Made by a program: the position numbers and the translations under genes
NCBI GenBank assembly: GCA_032622095.1
Contig: CP136062.1
Span: forward strand, 11,063,710-11,127,709
Length of the DNA: 64,000 bases
DNA from: Siphonodentalium dalli
Taxonomy: Eukaryota > Mollusca > Scaphopoda > Gadilida > Siphonodentaliidae
Direction of reading: 5' to 3'
Notes under the pieces: generated by a model
The model's database searches: none
What the model saw: only the letters and a program-made list of their open reading frames with translations
Told to the model about the DNA's origin: nothing
In this document: positions 58,110 through 64,000 of the stretch, piece after piece
Layout of the letters: every line of letters starts with the position of its first letter
Position numbering within the stretch: position 1 is the first letter of the stretch

Positions 58110-58560
58110 GCGATTTTCCATTTTTTCCCTTTTACGAGTTTCGGTGGAATTTTCCAAAAGGCTCGACCTTCCCAGGGCGTACGAGCAGGTTGCTTTCATA
58201 GTAGAGCAGTGAAAAATTGGGGGCGTATCTATGGTATATCGTTGTGATAAACCCGTTTGAATTTGGCATCAAGAAGAGTGCGTTTAATTTGAGTCATATA
58301 TATCACCCGTTAACAACGTTACGCGCTACCAGGAGTAAACGATCCACTCTAAAACTTACAAAATCGTACTAAAGTTGTGCCTGGATATTGCTAACCACGA
58401 CCAATCGTCAACAAGTTTTTATCTCAAAGTTTGATTTTTGGAGTAATTTTCCGCATTTGTTTCCGGTGGAATTTGCCAAGTCTGAACCCACTCCGACGCA
58501 AGCTCTCCGTTGAGCAGGTTGCATTTATGGCAGAGCGGTAAAATCTTGGAGGCGTACCTA
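58110..58560 (+). repeat. Degenerate ~320-bp tandem duplication
   Basis: 58115-58250 and 58430-58590 share 'tttccggtggaatttnccaa', 'gagcaggttgcnttnat', 'agagcngtnaaaat' and 'ggcgtanctan(g)gtat'. Divergence is high. Small frames are not conserved between the two. Confidence 0.5.
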
Positions 58561-59567
58561 CAGTATGCCGACGTACATGCTCCTGCATTAAACTAGCTCA
58601 TCCATTAGCACGTTTGGACTTTGTGCTAAAAATAGGTTAGTCATAGACTATTTAAATATACATATTTATATTATATAGCGTCGTCACGAGTAAACTGTTG
58701 CATCTGAACATTCGAAAATGACACTTTATAGTCCTTGAGCCAGAACCGAGAATGGTACCATTTTGGTGGGCAAATTCTCTCAACATTTTTCGCAAAGCTT
58801 ATAATAATATAAGCTTGAAATTTATCTGAGTGCTGGGGTGCACTGTGGCAGTGTAGCTTAGTGTGTAAAATTTGTGTTTCCATGGAAACGAAGCGTGTTT
58901 TTGGCCAGTATAAAAAATATGCTTATAATGGTCTACTACTAGAAAGTTTAATGCAGTGACTCTATCTTTACACTGATATAGGGTGACACCCTTGGTAGGC
59001 TTTCTTTTGACACGGAGTATTTCACCTCTAGAGGTCAAGGTCATACATAAAGGTCAAGGTCATTCACCAATATATTATCTTTTTTCATATCGGGTCATAC
59101 ATTTTCTACCCACTGATTTTATATATCAGTTTTGAATAGTTATCTTTGCTCCTAAATAATCTGTAGCGTATATTCTACATAGAGGACTTCGTTATTGTTG
59201 AAACAGACATGTCATTCATGAGATATAGGCCTTTAAACTTGGTGACCATTTTCCAAAATTGGTGAAAATCGGTTATTTCCCATTATATCATGTTTCTGTG
59301 TAGTCCAGGCGCTTGGTGCATGGGAATGTAAGAATTGCACAACTATTGATAAAAGCATGAAACTTCCAACATATGTTCCTTGAACCTACCTGATCATTTT
59401 CAGAATAGACCCCATCGAGATTTGGCCCTGCTTAGCAACGGTTACTAGGCAACTACCCGAAAGTATAAACAGAAAGCTATGTTTTTTAATTTAAAAAAAA
59501 TGTTTCAACAAAACACATGACATGCTACTAGAAAATCTTTGCTGCTTTGCACAGCTGAGTATATCGC
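58561..59567. other. Spacer with a paired TCAAGGTCA motif
   Basis: 59030-59072 holds gaggtcaaggtcat and aaggtcaaggtcat, two direct copies of TCAAGGTCA, the extended half-site bound by monomeric nuclear receptors (established knowledge). In mollusc repeats this text is common, so regulation is not implied. 59425-59455 has 'ttagcaacggttactaggcaac'. Confidence 0.4.
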
Positions 59568-60040
59568 TCTACAGATGGTCCGAGGTCATTATAAATGTTA
59601 TAGGTTTAATAGAGATGCAAAGGTTCAGCATAAACAAAGCCAGTGATTAGTTGACAGTTCTGCTATATTATTGATATTAATAGGTCAGCGTAAGGTGTCT
59701 TATCGTGATGGCGGTGTTGTTGGTAGAATTTGATACGTTATCATTGTAAACTTAATTGGACTCTATTAACCCAAGTATTCCATGTCCGGGTCATCTTTTC
59801 ACATTTAATCAAAGGCTGCGCTGGTGCAGCATTACCTATCCTGTGTCAGTGAATTCTCTTATATTTGGGAGTGACCCATAAAATCCAATATTTTGTGTTA
59901 AGTACATTTGTCTATAATAGTACATAACAGTATACTCTATAATTCAACATCAACACTCTAATTTATTATTCCGATCATAGTAATTTACTATCGTCAAGGG
60001 ATGGGTTAAACATTTGCCAATCGTGATCGGCCTCTCGTTT
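59568..60040 (+). repeat. ~0.5-kb direct duplication, copy 2 (partner 49895-50405)
   Basis: See the partner's landmarks. This copy lacks some short blocks, for example part of the stretch before gagtgacccataaa. Confidence 0.8.
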
Positions 60041-60059
60041 TCTGTTGCTGATATATTGT

Positions 60060-61170
60060 CACTGGTGGGTGTATATGTGTACAGGAATTAGATGTATGGT
60101 CATGGCTGGGGGTTATGAGTATACAGCGGGTGGCTGAATTATCATGAGTGATGTGTATATGCAAGTGTGGAATGTACACATGATCATGTTTGAGGGGTAT
60201 TGGTATATACATTCAATGGTAGGGTGTATGTATATACCTGGAGTGAATCTATTGTCAAGTGCGGGGTGTATATGTAAATCGTGAGTGGCTATATGGCTAT
60301 GCGTATGACAAATGTGTATACAGGGGGTGATCATATGGCCAATGGTGGAGGGAATATGTATACAATGTGTGACCGTATTTCCAGAATGAGGTGTATATGC
60401 AAGTCTGGAGTACATTAATGGCCATGTGTACATGGTATAAGTATATATTGAAGGGCTGTGTCACCATGGGTATTGTGAATAGGTAAATGTATACAGGGAG
60501 TGACCGTATGGCCAAATTGTGGAATGAATAGTTTATGGTAAAACATTTGGTATATGATTGTCACGGGTGAGGTGTATATTCAAGCCTGGAGTGTATGAAT
60601 GGCCGAGTTTGCGGGGTATTGGTCTAGTTAGAAGGGTTGTATGGCCATTGGTGAGTTGTATATATATATACTTGGAATGACTATACAAGGAGTGACTGTA
60701 TGGCAATATATTTGGTGTGATTGTCATGGGTGAGGTGTATATAGAAGGGCTGTATGGCCATTGCTGGGGTGTATATCTATATACTTGGAATGACTATGGT
60801 TATGGGTGTGGTGTATATGTATATCTTGAGTGGCTATATGACCATGGGTGTGGCGACTATATATATATATACTTGGAGTGACTATGGTTATGGGTGTGAT
60901 GTATATGTATATATTGAGAGGCTATATGGCCATGTGAGTGGCGAATATGTATACAGGGGTGACCTTTGGCAAAATGTGGTGTGAATATGTATACAAGGGG
61001 TGACTGTAAGGTAATACATTTGCTATGTGATTGCCATGGGTGAGGTGTATTTTCAAGCCTGGTGTGTATGAATTGCCGAGTATGCGGGGTATTAGTATAA
61101 AAAGAAGGACTTTACGGCCATTGATGGGGTGCATATGCATACGTGGAGTGAATCTATGGTTATGTGTGTG
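60060..61170. repeat. Degenerate minisatellite, G/T-rich on the plus strand
   Basis: About sixteen loosely conserved units of roughly 60-75 bp carry ggtgtatatgtatac, gagtgactatggttatgg and tatggccatgg(g/t)tg. Longer sub-blocks recur, such as tgccatgggtgaggtgtatnttcaagcctgg near 60560 and 61030. Minus-strand frames rich in H, T, P, I and Y are by-products. Confidence 0.8.
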
Positions 61171-61927
61171 GCCAGATATAAGACCGAATTTGTCCTTGAT
61201 TTTAATTGGGGAATATTTATTCATATTAATTGAACAATGGTTTGGAATTTTTTAACAGATCGAAGGGTCGGGGCAAGGGAATTAATTTATCCCAAGAATC
61301 AGCTGCAAGAATAGGGATTTTTCGGGATCCAAACCCGGATGTAGGTTGAAAAGTTAAACTTGGTAACGATAATTAAAATAAGACAGAAGGATCGAAGTGA
61401 CTTAGTCGGACAGGTGTGTAGCATAATGTCATACGAAGCACTTCGGATATATGCTGCAGCTGGTTCCAGTAGAAAAACAATATACTTCCTTGGTTACACC
61501 ATGGAAGTATAATAATAGGGAAAATCATGATCTGAAAGAATCGCATTTTTGGGACGGAAATACGAAGTATGTTGATTATATGTTGTTCTTATCATGTGAG
61601 TGTTTATCTTATGTGTTTGTAAGTGACCGCACCCCTACCTCGAAATTGGGTAACGGGATTGGGAAATTATCAAACCCGGCCCAAAATGCGAAGTTTGAGG
61701 GCCCGTAACTCAGTTAAATTTCAATGGATTTTAAAATTGTTTTCAGTAATGTAATCAGCTCCTCACATAGATTGTTTGTTATAAATTTTGTCTCATAACA
61801 TTTTGGTTATTGGAAAGAATATGGGTCCAGATTCAAATTTTGAGGCCCCAAATCTCGGCCATTTTTTAACGGATTTACGATCTGTTTTCAGTTTTGTGAT
61901 CATCGTGTATGGTAGATGTTATATTCC
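61171..61927. other. Spacer with mollusc-style repeat text
   Basis: 61690-61710 (tgagggcccgtaactcagtt) and 61840-61860 (ggccccaaatctcggcca) resemble the unit duplicated just downstream. No gene seen. Confidence 0.4.
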
Positions 61928-62430
61928 AAGTTTCATCTGATTCGGAAAAGAATAAACAAAATGGTACCCCGGACTGCCCCTCCCCTGACCCACAACACTG
62001 AACCGACACTGGCAAAATTTGACACACCGCGTGCTCTCTTCAGACCGCACGCACTGGGATATCAAATGACATCCTAAGTTCGACATCTTCGGAGGAGATA
62101 TGTTCACAAGCACATAGGCCCAAATTTGCATAGTTTGAAGGCCCGCAACTCCGCCATTTTCGAAATTCTTTCAGTTTCTAGATTGATTGGCGGTGTAGAT
62201 GTTATATTCTAAGTTTCATCTGATTCGGAGAAGAATAAAAAATTGGTACCCCGGATCGCCCCTCCCCTGATCCACAACACTGAACCGACACAGGCAAACT
62301 TTGGCACACCGCGTGCTCTCTTCAGACTGTCCGCACTGGGATATCAGATGACATCCTAAGTTCGACATCTTCGGAGGAGATGTGTTCACAAGCACATGGG
62401 CCCAAATTGCAAACTTTGAGGGCCCGTAAC
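61928..62430. repeat. 283-bp tandem duplication
   Basis: Units start at aagtttcatctgattcgg, 61928 and 62211. Shared blocks include ggtaccccgga, cccctcccctga, cacaacactgaaccgacac, acaccgcgtgctctcttcag and cctaagttcgacatcttcgg. The second unit is cut at about 62430. Confidence 0.88.
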
Positions 62431-63190
62431 TCTTGCATTTCTTCTCTGATTTCAAAAATCCTTTCCGGTACGGGTTCGTTTTTGTTCAGGGAATCCACAT
62501 ACTTAAATAGATGAATGTCAATCAAAACTTTTTTTTTTTTAAATTTTGCCCCCAAACCAGCGTCAAAATATATGTCCGACCCTGTCCAATTTTCTTTCTC
62601 AAACTAAACTGACAACGGTTAAAACGACTGTGAAATCCAAATGCATGTTATCTGGAATGATACGAGAGTACAGCCTAGTAAATCAAATAGAGGTTTGCCT
62701 ATTTATGGGCGGTAACTCCGCAGGGAAAGCGCGGACACAAGTTTTGATGCCCGTGGGCAGTAGGGCATATCGAGGTGTGCATACGGTCCAATTTTCGATG
62801 CTCTGCTCCTTATAATTTCCGAGATAGTAAAGTGACATTTTTTCATATAAAGGGAGATAACTCAGCTGGGTAAACGCGGACAATACTCGTTGTATGCCGA
62901 TAGGTTAGAACTCATTGACCCCAACATATGTACCAACTTTCAGTTCGATACTTCCCATACTTTCAGATATTAGGGCGTTGAAAAAGTGTCGAGTATAATA
63001 ACAAATAATAATGAAAAATAATCGTAAAAGGGCCATAACTCCGTCAAAAAACATTGCGCCGAATTCCGGATACCATTATATTTAGTAGACCTCCGATGCC
63101 TACATTCGCTAGAGATTTCGCATTCCTGCTGCAAGTAGTTTCTGAGTATTTCCAAATAAACGGAAAACGACCCCAGTAGAAAAACAATAC
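62431..63190. other. Spacer, no gene seen
   Basis: Phrases such as gggcggtaactccgcaggga, gggagataactcagctgg and agggccataactccgtcaaa are degenerate repeats of one dispersed family. No coding frame is recognised. Confidence 0.4.
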
Positions 63191-63440
63191 ACTTCCTCGC
63201 TACGATATATCGGATCTGAACTTACCCGGCCCGCCAGATACAGCGCGTAAACGCGCTGAGATCGGCGCTGTAGCTAATTAAGCTCCAGATTCGGCGCGCG
63301 TATCGGAACGGTGTGCGACGAGAGCGCAGTGCTTATGAACGCATCGGTGTATGCGTGAGACTGTTATTTCGGTCCTAACTCGTTGTTCTGTTGAGGACAT
63401 GGTATGCACGGGCTATGCATTATTCCAATAAAGAGCGTTC
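63191..63440. other. CpG-rich patch followed by AATAAAGAGCGTTC
   Basis: 63230-63370 is distinctly richer in CG dinucleotides than its surroundings (cgcgtaaacgcgctgag, ggcgcgcgtatcgg). It ends near caataaagagcgttc at 63428, a word also found near 3580 and, inverted, at 39189 and 39229. It could be a transposon end or a promoter-like patch; nothing decides. Confidence 0.3.
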
Positions 63441-64000
63441 ATCGCAAGTTAATGGTAAAATATATGTTCAAATGTTTTTAATAATTATTGACGGGCTGTC
63501 CCCGACACAACACAATGCAAAATATATGTCTACCTTACTTTGGGCATCAATATAATACAGTATGGTTATATTGAATCATATGTTCCCGACTGTTATGTGC
63601 TATTTTAACATTGCATGATGTTGAGTTGGCAAGGCAAATTTCGGAATAGTATTAGCTTGATGCCAATACATAGCATTGTATACAACCTACATGTACATCG
63701 TAACTATATTTATCACATAATTAACACACAAAATCAGCTTCATAATTATTGGTAAGACACACGTTTAATATTAGCGCATGCGATGACGTCACGCCGAAGA
63801 TTTTCCACTAATTGATAGAGATTCTCATATTGACCCCAAAACTCCCACTTTATTTAACTAAAATGCATAAAAATAAAAAAAACTAGGAGATATATAGTCA
63901 GGGGAATTTCGCACAATTGACCCCACCACCCCAAATACATATATAAGTCTTATATCGTGTCTTTTTTTAAAACATATTTTATTGTAATATAATATTACAA
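63441..64000. other. AT-rich spacer to the window end
   Basis: No recognised frame, RNA or repeat. 63777-63795 has a CpG patch (gcgcatgcgatgacgtcac). Confidence 0.35.

Noticed and set aside
59030-59072. Paired TCAAGGTCA as a nuclear-receptor enhancer
   Set aside because: The motif matches, but it sits in repeat text with no gene nearby, so no regulatory call is made.
60113-60515. H/T/P/I-rich frames of 72-106 codons on the minus strand
   Set aside because: Products of the degenerate minisatellite; the same peptide words recur in different frames.

Overview
The window looks like nuclear DNA of a marine invertebrate, most likely a lophotrochozoan and possibly a mollusc. It is AT-rich and full of short inverted-repeat elements. 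It has no bacterial-style gene packing, and it carries tRNA-derived and retrotransposon sequence. Motifs common in bivalve and gastropod repeats recur, such as TACATGTA runs, ACCGGTA, 'gggcc(g/a)taactc' and 'tcaaggtca'. The clade call is an inference from repeat style; no host gene confirms it.

No complete host gene is visible. Recognisable coding sequence belongs to transposable elements: a doubly truncated non-LTR retrotransposon with reverse transcriptase and RNase H (4.07-6.44 kb); the catalytic core of a Mutator-like (MULE) transposase, frameshifted (12.7-13.6 kb); a BED zinc finger, the N-terminal piece of a hAT transposase, inside a short hAT element (24.3-25.3 kb); and a near full-length Ty1/copia retrotransposon with two identical 184-bp LTRs and a broken reading frame (35.0-40.2 kb). 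Two weak splice-site-bounded exon candidates (2.32 and 10.52 kb) are listed with low confidence.

The main feature of the window is layered transposition that can be read directly from target-site duplications (TSDs). At 34.8-41.4 kb a hAT element (8-bp TSD TATACTGT) holds the copia element, which holds a 492-bp element flanked by TTAA. At 25.7-28.6 kb a TA-flanked MITE holds a 2.6-kb element (7-bp TSD), which holds a 0.7-kb element (9-bp TSD). At 28.9-31.1 kb a dispersed repeat holds a 1.9-kb element with 68-bp perfect inverted repeats (9-bp TSD), which holds a 571-bp TTAA element. At 32.0-32.7 kb a TA MITE has a second copy of itself inserted in inverted orientation. For several insertions an unoccupied paralogous site lies in the same window (21.5, 46.1, 15.6 and 24.0 kb), so the insertion boundaries are internally verified.

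The rest is tandem and dispersed repeats: palindrome-rich ACGTTGGCCCAACGT arrays (1.8-2.2 and 12.0-12.65 kb); ~160-bp monomer arrays containing 'catggccgcc' (33.6-34.8 and 47.5-49.2 kb); G/C-run minisatellites; a ~0.85-kb inverted duplication (22.65-23.5 versus 52.3-53.1 kb); a ~0.5-kb direct duplication (49.9 versus 59.6 kb); a degenerate minisatellite at 60.06-61.17 kb; and a 283-bp tandem duplication at 61.9-62.4 kb. The parts work together only as mobile DNA; no pathway or operon is present.
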